From contig NZ_PCOY01000014.1 of assembly GCF_002979475.1 (NCBI RefSeq), positions 1 through 64,000 of the forward strand: a stretch of 64,000 bases of DNA. The letters are read 5' to 3'. The notes below the pieces were generated by a model. That model worked only from the letters and a program-made list of their open reading frames with translations, made no database searches and was not told the origin of the DNA. This stretch comes from Microbacterium sp. MYb62 (GTDB taxonomy: Bacteria; Actinomycetota; Actinomycetes; Actinomycetales; Microbacteriaceae). The position numbers were made by a program, and so were the translations under genes. Below are positions 26,201 to 35,685 of this stretch, piece by piece (position 1 is the stretch's first letter; each line of letters begins with the position of its first letter).

Positions 26201-28405
26201 ACGACGGAGCACCCGGTCGCCACCCCCGGCTTCACGGTGACGAAGTCGGCGGACCCGGAGTCGGGAACGCGCGTCGATCCCGGCAGCGTGATCACCTACA
26301 CCGTGACCGGCACGAACACGGGTGACACCGTGCTCGACCCGGCCGCGATCGCGGACGACCTGCGCGCAGCGCTGGCCCACGCGTCGTACAACGACGACGT
26401 GTCGGCCACGCGCGGCGATGTCAGCGTCGCCGGCGGCGCGCTCGAATGGAGCGGGAAGCTGCTCCCGGGGCAGGACGTCGTCATCACCTACTCGGTGACC
26501 GTCGATGCGACGGCCGGCGGTGAGACGATCTCCAACACCGCGACCGGCTCGGCGACCCCGCTGATCCCGACGGACCCGAGCGACCCCGGCAGCCCGACCA
26601 CGCCGGGCACGCCCATCACCCCGCCGCCGTCGACCACCGAGCACCCGGTCAACGAGCCCGGCTTCACGTTCGCCAAGTCGGTCGACCCGGCAGCGGGCAC
26701 GGCCGTGGATCCCGGTGATGTGCTCACCTACACCCTGACGGCCGTCAACACCGGTCAGACCGTGCTCGACCCGGTCGTGATCGCGGACGACCTGTCCGGC
26801 GTGCTGCCGTACGCGTCGTACAACGACGATGCCGCCGCGGTGATCGCCGGGCTACCGGCCGGTGCGGTGGTGCTCGACGGCGCGAAGCTCAGCTGGGCCG
26901 GTGCACTCGCGGTCGGTCAGACCGTCACCGTCACGTACTCCGTGACGGTCGGGGCGGATGGCGCGGGTTCCGTGATCGAGAACAGCGCGAGCGCGACCGC
27001 GACCCCGCCCGGCGGCTCGATCATCACCCCGCCGCCCGGCACCACGACGAACGCCGTCAACCTGCCCGGATTCTCGGTGTCGAAGAGCGCCGACCCGGCG
27101 GCCGGTGAAGCGGTCGACCCCGGCAGCGTCATCACCTACACCGTGACCGGCGTGAACACCGGCGAGACGGCCCTCGATCCGGTCGTGATCTCGGACGATC
27201 TCTCCGGAGTCCTCGCGCACGCCGACTACAACGACGACGCGACCGCCACGGTCGGCACCACGGCGGCGACCGCCCCCGTGGTCACGGGCGACCGGCTGTC
27301 CTGGACGGGAAGACTCCAGGTCGGTGAGACCGTCACGGTCACCTATTCCGTGACCGTGCAGGCGGATGCCGGAGGCACGGTCCTCGAGAACTCGGCTTCG
27401 GGCTCGGCGACCCCGCCCGGCGGCGTGCCGCCGATCGAGACGCCTCCTGCCACGACCGAGCATCCTGTCAACGAGCCCGGCTTCGAACTCCGCAAGTCGG
27501 CCGATCCCGCCTCCGGGACCCGGATCGATCCCGGCAGCGTCATCACCTACACGGTGACCGGCGTGAACACGGGTGAGACGGCTCTCGCACCGGTGAGCAT
27601 CAGCGACGATATGTCGGGGGTCCTCGCCCACGCCGCCTACAACGGCGACGCCACGGCGACCGTGATCGACGGCTCCGCTCCGGCGCCGCTCGTGGAGGGC
27701 GACGAACTCACCTGGGCCGGCGCACTCGCCGTGGGTCAGCGCGTCACGATCACCTACTCGGTGACAGTGGACGGCGACGCGGGCGGCGCGATGATCGCGA
27801 ACACGGTGGCGGGCACCGCCACCCCGCCCGGTGGTGCGGTGGTCACGCCGCCTCCGGTGACGACCGAGCATCCGGTCGGCACCCCGGGCTTCACGTTCGC
27901 CAAGACGTCGGATCCCGGATCGGGGAGTTCGGTCGCCACCGGAAGCATCGTCACCTACACGCTCACCGGCACGAACACGGGCGAGACGGGTCTGGACGAG
28001 GTCGTCATCACGGATGATCTGACCGGAGTGCTGCGGCACGCCGACCTCAGGGCCGGTGCGACCGCCGTGGTCGCGGACCGCGCGGCGGCTGCGCCCGTGG
28101 TGGACGGGAACCAGCTGCGCTGGTCCGGAAGCCTCGCTGAGGGCGAGAGTGTCAGGATCACCTACTCGGTGACCGTGCACGCCGACGCGGCGGGCGCGAC
28201 CCTGCGGAACGTCGCCGTGGCCGCGGCCACGCCTCCGGGCGGCGAGACGATCACTCCGCCGCCGAGCGCGACCGAGAACCCGGTGCTGACGCCGCTCGCT
28301 CTCACCGGCGGACTGCTGGCGCCGTGGGTGCTGGCCCTCGCGATCGCTCTGCTGCTCGGCGGTGCCGTGCTGCTGATCGTGCGTCGACGCCGGTCGCAGG
28401 CCTAG
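23225..28405 (+). CDS. Giant DUF11-type repeat surface protein with LAxTG sorting signal
   Basis: 1,726 residues. A long signal peptide (basic region RRSRWRGRVRK, hydrophobic core, cleavage near AAPAAAAE) is followed by a beta-propeller-like N-terminal region of about 280 residues and a prealbumin-like module. Nine repeats of about 130-145 residues follow, each opening with a K(S/T)xDP motif, then TYTxTGxNTG and DDLSGVL; they resemble the DUF11/DUF7507 Ig-like repeats of stalk proteins. The C-terminus has LALTG, a membrane helix and RRRRS: an LAxTG signal typical of class E sortases. Start at 23225 is chosen for its GGGGAG site; ATG 23207 and 23144 are in frame. No sortase gene lies in the window. 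Probably a wall-anchored adhesin or stalk. Confidence 0.9.
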   Translation: MAIRVAREDHTADGLPPERRSRWRGRVRKLIGGSVTTALVASSMIFVGGTLTAAPAAAAEPFLCTPGAVYVQSATEVREFSVTEQGGTLGTTTIGVNHSNNGLGISSSGRYAYTVTNAAGAKVLAKHDRFTDATTRTSFDLQSSVLRGAVHPDTGVYYFASGTANGGINLYAWDESVTPQNYVQVGTLRPTAGSSAFGANGDMAFSASGQLVLVADRFIYSADLPTTLQPSAATIDAKQVHDMGAGVEGNGIAFGNLGHIFVSVGGADPRIIEVDLPRGQTVNSTKIPGFAPTDMSSCTFPNTLTLKKDLPEGRHAATDQFALRVESPAGYQVAQTDATTRGERTGLQPDYAGPVFTNQGDTFQLSEAVSGTSDRTRYDESLVCVQMNPNGTTTPVAVTASGEVTQPAGPHGTDVTCTFTNVRLVPGLALRKTSDPADGVAVQAGQRLTYTIEAENTGNTILDPVRVTDDLSGVLAFAEYQGDIATKIDGSPVTSGAATVTGDELVWTGALEPGQVLTVTYSVIVDDGVEGERIANSVTASGTPPGTLAPPVPPTVTTEHPVAGFTVAKTSTPAAGTVVEPGQTIEYTVTGTNTGATTLNPASIADDLSGVLAHAAYNSDISTSVDGTTLTTGAATITGDDLAWTGALTPGQAVTITYSVTVDAEASGEILKNSVTGTATPTTPKPGDPEGPEVPGEPIVPPTVTTEHPVIGSGFTISKSADPASGTAVSAGDTVTYTITGTNTGDTDLDPARIVDDLSGVLDSADYNDDVTADRGSATVSGSTLTWTGDVPRGGSVTIRYTVTVDAGVEQALLHNVATGTATPRIPVDPADPGGRTTPGTPIVPPAVETNHPVVDSGFEVSKSADPASGTAVRAGDTIAYTISGVNTGNTTLDPATIVDDLSAVLAHGRLGGVVTASTGVVSLTGTTLTWTGALAPGARVDITYTVTVDENATGVLLRNTATGEGTPLIPVDPTDPDSPTTPGTPLTPPPSTTEHPVATPGFTVTKSADPESGTRVDPGSVITYTVTGTNTGDTVLDPAAIADDLRAALAHASYNDDVSATRGDVSVAGGALEWSGKLLPGQDVVITYSVTVDATAGGETISNTATGSATPLIPTDPSDPGSPTTPGTPITPPPSTTEHPVNEPGFTFAKSVDPAAGTAVDPGDVLTYTLTAVNTGQTVLDPVVIADDLSGVLPYASYNDDAAAVIAGLPAGAVVLDGAKLSWAGALAVGQTVTVTYSVTVGADGAGSVIENSASATATPPGGSIITPPPGTTTNAVNLPGFSVSKSADPAAGEAVDPGSVITYTVTGVNTGETALDPVVISDDLSGVLAHADYNDDATATVGTTAATAPVVTGDRLSWTGRLQVGETVTVTYSVTVQADAGGTVLENSASGSATPPGGVPPIETPPATTEHPVNEPGFELRKSADPASGTRIDPGSVITYTVTGVNTGETALAPVSISDDMSGVLAHAAYNGDATATVIDGSAPAPLVEGDELTWAGALAVGQRVTITYSVTVDGDAGGAMIANTVAGTATPPGGAVVTPPPVTTEHPVGTPGFTFAKTSDPGSGSSVATGSIVTYTLTGTNTGETGLDEVVITDDLTGVLRHADLRAGATAVVADRAAAAPVVDGNQLRWSGSLAEGESVRITYSVTVHADAAGATLRNVAVAAATPPGGETITPPPSATENPVLTPLALTGGLLAPWVLALAIALLLGGAVLLIVRRRRSQA
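24503..28279 (+). repeat. Nine tandem in-frame repeats of 400-450 bp
   Basis: Repeat units begin near 24503, 24913, 25363, 25798, 26227, 26659, 27064, 27478 and 27886. They share blocks such as ATCACCTACACxGTGACCGG and GACGACCTGTCCGG. The later units are separated by linkers rich in TPPGG and TTEHPV, several earlier ones by a longer TPxxPxDP linker. The DNA similarity between units should allow copy-number change by recombination. Confidence 0.85.
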
Positions 28406-28415
28406 CGGTCTCGAC

Positions 28416-28453
28416 GAAGGCCTCGTCCGTCGTGTGCGACGGACGAGGCCTTC
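28416..28453 (+). terminator. Perfect 17-bp hairpin terminator
   Basis: Arms 28416-28432 and 28437-28453 are perfect complements with a TGTG loop, 11 nt after the surface-protein stop codon. It also lies 39 nt beyond the end of the convergent regulator gene, so it may work in both directions. Confidence 0.85.
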
Positions 28454-28491
28454 TGCGTCTCACCGGCGCGACTGCTCACCGGGACGGTGCC

Positions 28492-31011
28492 TCACTCGGG
28501 CAGCAGTCCGTGGCGTGCCGCCTGCTCCATCGCCTCGGTGCGGTTGCGGGCGCTGAGCTTGCGGTAGAGGCTGCGGAGCTGGGTCTTGAGCGTGTTCTGC
28601 GACACGCTGAGCTCGGCGGCGATGGTCGGCAGAGGCGCTCCCGATGTCAGAGCCTGCAACACGACCTGCTCCCGGGATGACAACCGGGGTCGCGAGGCGA
28701 AGGACGGCAGCGCCGATCGCAGGGGGAGCGCCGCACGACCGGTCGGGTCGAGGTCGTCCCGCACGACGCCGAAGTCCTCGGCGCTCAGGAGTGCGAGCGG
28801 AGTCGTGAGCTCCCGGTCGATGAGCTGCAGGCCCAGCGTCTCCGTCGACGGCTGCGCCGCCGCAGGCGACACCTGGTGCAGGGCGGCGCTGTTCACCGCG
28901 GCGGCTTCGGCGCGTTCTCTGGCGGTCGCTGGTTGCAGGCGGGTGTGTGCCAGAAGGCGGACCACGTCGGCGGCTCTGCCGTCGACGAGGGCCAGGCGTG
29001 CCCGCTCGAGAAGAGTGCCGAAGCGATCGGGAGCCGCATCCCGTTGCACCGCGCTCCTCGCCGCGCTCAGGTCGCCGAGGGCGAGGTGCAGGAGTGCCCG
29101 CGGCCGGAAGAGCGCCTGACGCACATGGGTGGCGCCCGCCTCCTTGCCGCGGAGGCGCGCGAACGACTCGAGGCGCTCGAGCCCCGCAGCGGGTTCGCCG
29201 TCATGCAGGGCGACCCAGGCCTCCACGGTGGCCATCGTCGTCCAGTGCTCGCTCGTCGCCCGGTAGGGCTCGAAGAGGCGGACATGCCGCTTCGCCTCCG
29301 CCAGGTCACCTTCCTCGACCGCGAGCATGGCCTCCGCCACTCGGTAGAAGGATCCGCGATAGCTGTCGAGGAGCGCCGGGTCCCAGTCGCCGTCGCGGAT
29401 GAGGGCGACATAGCGCCTGGCCTCGGGCAGGTCCCCGTGCAGGGCGTGGACTCCGCCGAGAAGGCAGAGGCCATGGAAGGCGTTCGCGTTCCCGTGCACC
29501 GCCGCGAGTGCCGTGGCCTGCTCCCAGAGGTGCACGGCCTCCTCGTGCTGTCCGGCGGCGTAGAGCGAGATGCCGAGGTGCGTGCACAGGAGGGGCATGT
29601 CTCCGGCGTACTGCTGCCACTGCGACTCGGGGATCTCGGCGAACAGCGCCACGGCGCGGGCAGCCACCTGCCCGGCGCGCTCCGGTCGCCCGATGACCCG
29701 CAGCGACGCGCTCTCGGCGGCCCAGATGAAGATCCGCTCCGTCGCCGAGAGGGTGGTCCGACGCGCGTTCGCGGCCGAGATCGCCATCCGCAGCAGCTGG
29801 AGCCCGCGCGCGCGTCGAAGCCGACTGGGTTTGAGGCACATGCCCAGCAGCATGGCGACGAGGGGCTCCTGCTTGAACCTGGCCACCGGGATGTCGCCGA
29901 GCAGCTCGACGACCGCGTGCCGATCACGGTGGAGCAGGTGGTTCCATCCCGACATCGTGACGTGTGTCGCCAGGCGCAGGTCGTCGTCCTCCACGGCGAG
30001 GCGCAGTCCCTCGAACGGGATGCCTCGGCGTACCGCTCCTTCCGCCGCGATCCGTCGCAGGGCGGAGACCTCGTCGGCGAAGGTCCGGCGGAGTTCGCGG
30101 CGCAGCATTCCTCGTGCCAGCGGCGCGAGCGCGAACGAGCTGCGTCCGTCGGTCGCCCAGCGCCCGAAGCCGAACATCTCGGCCTGGTCGAGGGTGTCCG
30201 CGATGTCGGGATCATCGGTGAGCGCCACGGCGAGTGGAAGGTCGACGGTGTCGGTGATGCTGATCCGCAGCAGCCCGTGCAGAGCTTGCGGGTCGAAGGC
30301 GCATTCGGCGAGCCGCGCTCGCAGGTAATCCTCGATCGCGGTGGTGGCGGCGTCGAGCGCCGAGGGGTCCACATCGGTGCCGCGGATCGCCAGGGCGCGG
30401 ATGAGGGCAGGGAACCCGCCGGTCGCCTCCCGGACGACGGCGGCCGTCTCCGCGTCGGCGCCGAGCGCGCGGCGCACCTCGTCGGTGTCGAACATGAGGT
30501 CTTCGGGAGCCAGGATCGTCGTGTCGATCACGAGGTCGAGGCCCTCGCTGTCGAAGGGGCTGGGGCGGTTCGTGGCGACGATCAGACGGGCTCGCGGGGC
30601 GGTCGCGACGGCGCGACACAGGGCGAAGACACCTTCGCGGTCGACGGCGGCCGCGTCGTCGAGCACCACGACCAGCGCGCCCTCTGCGCTGCGTAGACGT
30701 GAGGTCGCGGCATCCCAGCCTTCGTTCCTGTCGGCGGGGTGCGGATGATCCCCCCGAGGCAGTGCCTGCAGCAGTGCATGGGCGAGAGCCTCACTCGTCG
30801 CGATGGCGGGCGTCACGGTGACCCACACGACTCGGGAAGCGGTCGTGGAGGCCCACTCGACGAGAGCCGTCGTCTTGCCCGAGCCGGAGGCCGAGCGCAG
30901 CAGCGTCAGGGGGATGTCGGTATCGAGTGCGGCGTTCAGCCGGGGTCGTCCTATGGCGTGCGCCGACACCCGCGGTATGTGTCCGTCCCCTTGCGCGCCA
31001 AAAGCCGACAC
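28492..31011 (-). CDS. MalT-like LuxR-family ATP-dependent regulator
   Basis: About 839 residues. An STAND-type NTPase domain opens the protein with Walker A SASGSGKTTALVEW and Walker B ALVVVLDDAAAVD; a long helical tetratricopeptide-like region follows (residues about 330-740), and the C-terminus is a LuxR helix-turn-helix (LSSREQVVLQALTSGAPLPTIAAELSVS). The frame stays open to a GTG at 31062, but a promoter-like pair at 31037-31064 lies inside that extension; GTG 31011 with GGGGAGG just upstream is therefore preferred. The large size and own promoter suggest a ligand-responsive activator; candidate targets are the surface protein gene or the transporter upstream. Confidence 0.85.
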   Translation of the reverse strand: MSAFGAQGDGHIPRVSAHAIGRPRLNAALDTDIPLTLLRSASGSGKTTALVEWASTTASRVVWVTVTPAIATSEALAHALLQALPRGDHPHPADRNEGWDAATSRLRSAEGALVVVLDDAAAVDREGVFALCRAVATAPRARLIVATNRPSPFDSEGLDLVIDTTILAPEDLMFDTDEVRRALGADAETAAVVREATGGFPALIRALAIRGTDVDPSALDAATTAIEDYLRARLAECAFDPQALHGLLRISITDTVDLPLAVALTDDPDIADTLDQAEMFGFGRWATDGRSSFALAPLARGMLRRELRRTFADEVSALRRIAAEGAVRRGIPFEGLRLAVEDDDLRLATHVTMSGWNHLLHRDRHAVVELLGDIPVARFKQEPLVAMLLGMCLKPSRLRRARGLQLLRMAISAANARRTTLSATERIFIWAAESASLRVIGRPERAGQVAARAVALFAEIPESQWQQYAGDMPLLCTHLGISLYAAGQHEEAVHLWEQATALAAVHGNANAFHGLCLLGGVHALHGDLPEARRYVALIRDGDWDPALLDSYRGSFYRVAEAMLAVEEGDLAEAKRHVRLFEPYRATSEHWTTMATVEAWVALHDGEPAAGLERLESFARLRGKEAGATHVRQALFRPRALLHLALGDLSAARSAVQRDAAPDRFGTLLERARLALVDGRAADVVRLLAHTRLQPATARERAEAAAVNSAALHQVSPAAAQPSTETLGLQLIDRELTTPLALLSAEDFGVVRDDLDPTGRAALPLRSALPSFASRPRLSSREQVVLQALTSGAPLPTIAAELSVSQNTLKTQLRSLYRKLSARNRTEAMEQAARHGLLPE

Positions 31012-31036
31012 CGTACCTCCCCAGGTCCCCACCCCT

Positions 31037-31064
31037 ACGATATTCCGAAATCTCGCGGCCACAA
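31037..31064 (-). promoter_or_regulatory. Promoter of MalT-like regulator
   Basis: On the minus strand TTGTGG (31064-31059) and TATCGT (31042-31037) are separated by 16 nt, a good -35/-10 pair. Predicted transcription start near 31030 supports the start codon at 31011. Confidence 0.5.
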
Positions 31065-31241
31065 GCCGCGACCGGCGAGCCGGGAAAGATGGGACGGAAG
31101 GGAGGGGGAGAAGTGCGGTGGATGTCGACGGGCGGTGCGCGTGCAGAGCAGTGCTCCTCCGATCCTCGAGAAGGAGACGGTGACGGAGGCGGAGTCAGGC
31201 GGGGGCGAAGGAACGGCCGGGCGACGTCTGCCCTGGGTGGG

Positions 31242-32766
31242 TCAGCGTGACCCCGTCCGCGGCCCGTGCTCGTCGTCTTCCCGCGTGACCGGGATCGCGA
31301 TCGTGTGGGCGGTGCTCGCGGCCGCCGCAGCGAGATCCACCGCGGTCGGTGCGGCGATGCGGTGGCGTCCCATGAGCAGCGAGAGTGCGATCCCGAGGGC
31401 ACACCAGATGCCCATCGAGATCGACGACCACGACAGGGCGGCCGCCAGCGCATCCGCGTCCGGCGCGCCGGCGGCCACGCGCTTCGCGTCGACCGAGGAA
31501 TACACCGAGGCGACGATCGCCGTCATCACTGCCGCTCCGACGTAGCGGGCCATGTTCGAGATGCCCGAAGCGGCGCCGATCTGGTTGGCCGGGACGCTCG
31601 ACGTGGAGATCGAGGATGCCGGTCCGTTCTGGAGGCTCATGCCCGCCGCGACGCCGACGAGTGGAAGCACGAAGAGCCCGTAGACCCACGAGGCGTTCAC
31701 AGCTGCCAGCAGGGCGAAGGACGCGGTCATGATGATGAATCCGAGGGCGATGGTGACGCGCGCGCCGATGCGGGCCACGACTGGGGATCAGTGGGGCGAG
31801 CACGACCGCGGCGGCCGCGACCGGCAGAGTGGCGAGGCCGGCCTGCAGAGGCGAGAGGCCGAGAGCCACCGGGTCCTGGAAGTAGAGGCTGACCACGTAC
31901 ATGATCGCGTTGATCGTGCCCGAGCCGAGGAGGATCGCGATGGTCGCGCCGACGAGCACCGGATTGCGGAGCAGCTGCAGGTCGAGGAGCGGTGCCTTCA
32001 CGCGCTGCTCCACGAGGACGAACGCCACGACAGCGGCGGCCGACAGGGCGAAGCATCCGATCGTCGCGAACGACGCCCAGCCCCAGGTCGAGCCGTTCGT
32101 GAGCGCGAAGATCACGGGAGCGAGGATCACGGCGATCAGCACGGTCCCGGCGAAGTCGATCGAGCGGGTGCGCGCCGGGTCTCTCGACTCCTTCACCGAG
32201 GCGAGCGTGAGGGGGATGCAGGCGGCGGCGATCGCGGCGTCGATCCAGAACAGGCCCTGCCACCCGGTCGTGGAGGCCAGCACGCCGCCGACGAGCGGAC
32301 CCACGGCCGCGCCGATCGCCGAGGCTGCGCCCCACAGCGTGACGGCACGCAACTGGGCGGTCTTCGTATGGGCGGCGGCGATCAGACTCATCCCACAGGC
32401 GAGGATCGTGGCGCCGGAGGCCCCCTGGATGCAGCGTCCGGCGATGACCATCAGGCCGTCCTGTGCGAGCGCGATCATCACACACGAGGCGATGAACAGC
32501 GCCAGCCCGATGAGGAACAGCCGACGTCGGCCGAACACGTCTCCCAGTGCGCCCGAGGTCACGATCGTGGCCGCGCCGATCAGCGAGTACCCCGTCACCG
32601 CCCACTGCAGGGTGTCGACCGACATCCCGGTGTCGGCGGAGATCGCCGGAAGCAGGATGGTCACTGCCGACGTGTTCGCGTTGACGACGAGCGTCGAGAT
32701 GCAGGTGACGAGCAGCACTCCGACGGCGAGGCGGGCACTCCCCTCTTTCGCCGTCGGAGTGCTCAT
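31242..32766 (-). pseudogene. DHA2-type MFS transporter interrupted by one frameshift
   Basis: The N-terminal part (start 32766) encodes ten or so helices of a 14-helix EmrB/QacA-type drug:H+ antiporter (GALGDVFGRRRLFLIG, and CIQGASGATILACGMSLIA). The frame runs through VLAPLIP near 31790 and then loses homology; the correct continuation ARIGARVTIALGF is in another frame and ends at 31242. Removing one base from the four-G run at 31783-31786 restores one frame of 507 residues with the sequence LIPVVARIGARV at the joint. Either a real inactivating mutation or a base-calling error in a homopolymer. Its start overlaps the dipeptidase stop by ATGA. Confidence 0.85.
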
Positions 32767-34109
32767 GCCGCGCCCAGGCGACTCAGCAGGAGGGTCTGCA
32801 CCGCGATCATCCGCGCGATCTCAGCCGGGTCCACCGACTCGTCGGCCGCGTGGATGTTCGCCTTCGCGGTGTCCTCCGCCCCCCAGAGGATGATCGCGGC
32901 CGAGGGCGCGACCTTCTGGATCGAGGCGACCAGAGGGATCGACCCGCCGGAGCCGATCGCCTCGACGTCGCCGCCGTATACGTCGGCGAGGGCCTGCTCG
33001 GCGGCGGTGACCACCGGGGCGTCCATGTCGACGGCGAACGAGTGGCCCGTCTTCACTTTCGTGACTTCGACGACGCAGTTCCACGGCGGGTCGGCGCGCA
33101 GGAAGTCACGCAGCGCGTCGAACTGCGCGTCGCCGTCGGCACCGGGGACGGTGCGCAGCGAGAGCTTCGCGGTGACCTCGGGCAGCAGCACGTTCGACGC
33201 CTCCGCGGTGTTCGGGATGTCGAGACCGAGGACCGTGACAGAAGGCTTCGCCCACAGACGGTCGGCGAGCGAGCCGGTGCCGAGGTAGTCGACGCCGTCG
33301 AGGATCGAAGAGGCGGCGTGATAGACGTCGGCGTCCATCGCCGCCCCCGGCCAGGCACCGCTGTCGATGCCGGGGATGTTCGTGTCGCCATCGTCGTCAT
33401 GCAGCCGGTCCAGGAGGCGGATCATCGCCGTCATCGCATCGGGTGCGGCGCCTCCGAAGAGTCCGGAGTGCACCGCATTGCCGAGTGTGCGCACTGTGAC
33501 GGTGCAGGCCACGTCACCGCGGAGGGCGGTCGTGAGGGTCGGACGTCCGACCGCCTGCGGACCCATGTCGGCGATCACCGCGACATCGCACGCGAACAGT
33601 TCGGGGTTGGCCTCGACGAACTCCTCCAGGTGCGAGATCGTCTCCTCCTCGCCTTCGATGAGGATCTTCACGCGGCACGGAGGATCGCCGGCGAGCAGCT
33701 TCAGGGTTCCGAAGTGGATCGCGAGACCGGACTTGTCGTCGGCCGAGCCACGGCCGTAGATCCGACCGTCCTGGCCGGTGGTCGGCACGAACGGGTCGGT
33801 GCTCCACTTCTGCTCCGGGGGCGCCGGCTGCACGTCGTAGTGCGCGTAGAGCAGGACCGTCGGAGTGCCTTCGGGGCCGGGGAGATCCGCGTACACGCAC
33901 GGGTAGCCGCCCGGTACGTCGAGCAGCCGCGCGTCGGTGGCCCCGGCCTCGGTGAACAGGTCGACGACGGCCTGACCCATCGCATGCACCGGCTCGGGGT
34001 CGAAGCCCGGGAAAGCGATCGACGGGATGCGTACCAGGGCGGCGTGACGCTTCAGCACGGTGGGCATGATCTCGGCCGTCGCGGCGACGGCCTCCGCTGA
34101 ATCTCTCAT
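32763..34109 (-). CDS. M20-family dipeptidase
   Basis: 448 residues, metal-dependent peptidase of the M20 family. Zinc ligands are expected in LLYAHYDVQPAPP (His), GRGSADDKSG (Asp) and EGEEETIS (Glu pair); the dimerisation-domain His is in NAVHSGLFGG. These enzymes cleave dipeptides in the cytoplasm. The Dcu transporter gene lies 85 nt upstream and the DHA2 transporter overlaps it downstream, so the three form one minus-strand unit. ATG 34109 has AGAGGA upstream. Confidence 0.92.
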   Translation of the reverse strand: MRDSAEAVAATAEIMPTVLKRHAALVRIPSIAFPGFDPEPVHAMGQAVVDLFTEAGATDARLLDVPGGYPCVYADLPGPEGTPTVLLYAHYDVQPAPPEQKWSTDPFVPTTGQDGRIYGRGSADDKSGLAIHFGTLKLLAGDPPCRVKILIEGEEETISHLEEFVEANPELFACDVAVIADMGPQAVGRPTLTTALRGDVACTVTVRTLGNAVHSGLFGGAAPDAMTAMIRLLDRLHDDDGDTNIPGIDSGAWPGAAMDADVYHAASSILDGVDYLGTGSLADRLWAKPSVTVLGLDIPNTAEASNVLLPEVTAKLSLRTVPGADGDAQFDALRDFLRADPPWNCVVEVTKVKTGHSFAVDMDAPVVTAAEQALADVYGGDVEAIGSGGSIPLVASIQKVAPSAAIILWGAEDTAKANIHAADESVDPAEIARMIAVQTLLLSRLGAA

Positions 34110-34194
34110 CGGATTCCTCTCTGCAGGTTCGCGGATGCGCGTGGTCTCCTCGACGCGCTCCGGGTCTTCGATGTGCTCACGGTCTTCGATGTCC

Positions 34195-35676
34195 TCAGGG
34201 GACGAGCAGCTGGATCACCAGACCCGCGGCCACGGTCCCCACCCAGGCGACGAGCATCGGGATCGTGAACGAGTGCCAGACGGGGATCTGCGACAGCTTG
34301 GTCGACCCTGTCAGATCGGTCTCGACCACCGCGATCTGAGAGCCGTTCGCGGGGAACAGCCAGACGCCGACGAGCGACGGCCACATCGCGGTGATGACGC
34401 CGGGTCCGAGGCCGGCGGCGAGGGCGATCGGGATGATCGTGTTCGTCGTGGCCGACTGGCTCGTGGTGAGGCCGGCGACGAGGAAGAGCACCACGGCGAG
34501 GAACAGCGGCGCCACATCGATGAACCCGCCGAGGGGCTCGATGATGGTCTTCTGGTTGGCGGAGATGAAGGTATCGGCCATCCAGGCGATGCCGAAGAGT
34601 GCGATGGCGGCGACGAAACCCGACTTCAGCAGCGACTGCTCCACGATCGCCGCGGGCTTGACCCGTCGGACGAGGATGATCACGAGTGCGGCCGTGAACA
34701 TCAGCATCTCGATCACCGGCGACATGCCGATCGGCTCCATCGCGCCGTCCTCGCCGGTCGGGAACGACGGTCGCAGCACGGGGAAGAGCCCCATGAGCAC
34801 CACCATGAACGTCGCGCTCAGGAAGATCCACGCGGCCGTCGCGCCACCCTTCGGAACGACGTGCTCGATGGCCGCGGGGCCCCCGGGCGGTGGAGCGGAG
34901 CCCGATGCGGAGCCCGATGTGTCAGAGGTCGTCGAGGCGCCCGAGTCTCCGGAGCTCGCGGCTGCTGTGGAACGGACGGCGATCCCCCGCGACGCCGCCT
35001 CGCCGGCGAGGGCGGCGGGGATCTCGACCCGGCCCTCTTCGACGCGCTTCAGGAACTCCGGGTCGTCCAGCAGCTCCTTGCCGAGGCGCTGCTGCACGAA
35101 CGACGTCAGCAGGCAGGCGACGATCGCGGACGGCACCGTGATCGCGAGGATCTTCACGAGCGAGAAGCCACTCGGCTCGAGCAGCACGAGGTATGCCGCC
35201 ATCGCCGCAGACACCGGGCTGGCGGTGATGCCCAGCGCGGAGGTGACGGTGGATGCTGCGAGGGCACGCTCCGGTCGCTGGCCGTTGCGATATGCGGTCT
35301 CGTAGATCACCGGGATCAGCGCGAAGTAGATGTTGCCCGTGCCGGCGAGGACGGTGAAAAGGAAGGAGACGAGCGGGGCGACGTACGTCAGCCGACGCGG
35401 ATTGCGCTGGATGATCTTCGACGCGATGGCGACGAGATAGTCGATGCCGCCGGCCGCCTGCATCGCCGCCGAGGCGGTGATCACCGCGATGATGATGAAG
35501 AACGCATCCACGGGGGGCGATCCGGGCGGCAGGCGGAACGCGAACACGAGGACCAGGGTGCCGGCGACGCCCCAGAGTCCGAGACCCACGCCGCCGGTCC
35601 GCACACCCAGCACGATCGCTCCGATGACCACACACGCCTGAGCTATGACGAACAGCGCTTCCACCGCGACCTCCAT
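34195..35676 (-). CDS. Dcu-family C4-dicarboxylate transporter, copy 1
   Basis: 493 residues with about 11 helices. Matches the DcuA/DcuB family (FIIIAVITASAAMQAAGGIDYLV, FTVLAGTGNIYFALIPVIYE and ALGITASPVSAAMAAY). Dcu proteins exchange or take up aspartate, fumarate, malate and succinate. A Ser/Gly/Pro-rich cytoplasmic loop near residues 230-275 is an addition unlike the second Dcu in this window. Neighbouring dipeptidase suggests a role in dipeptide or aspartate use. A dyad at 35686-35701 lies just upstream of the start. Confidence 0.9.
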   Translation of the reverse strand: MEVAVEALFVIAQACVVIGAIVLGVRTGGVGLGLWGVAGTLVLVFAFRLPPGSPPVDAFFIIIAVITASAAMQAAGGIDYLVAIASKIIQRNPRRLTYVAPLVSFLFTVLAGTGNIYFALIPVIYETAYRNGQRPERALAASTVTSALGITASPVSAAMAAYLVLLEPSGFSLVKILAITVPSAIVACLLTSFVQQRLGKELLDDPEFLKRVEEGRVEIPAALAGEAASRGIAVRSTAAASSGDSGASTTSDTSGSASGSAPPPGGPAAIEHVVPKGGATAAWIFLSATFMVVLMGLFPVLRPSFPTGEDGAMEPIGMSPVIEMLMFTAALVIILVRRVKPAAIVEQSLLKSGFVAAIALFGIAWMADTFISANQKTIIEPLGGFIDVAPLFLAVVLFLVAGLTTSQSATTNTIIPIALAAGLGPGVITAMWPSLVGVWLFPANGSQIAVVETDLTGSTKLSQIPVWHSFTIPMLVAWVGTVAAGLVIQLLVP

Positions 35677-35685
35677 GGGTATCGC

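Noticed and set aside
26852..28180. 442-codon minus-strand frame within the repeat surface protein
   Set aside because: It mirrors the plus-strand repeats and has no independent domain.
24503..28279. CRISPR-like array
   Set aside because: The repeats are 400-450 bp, in frame and protein-coding, with no short direct repeats or spacers.
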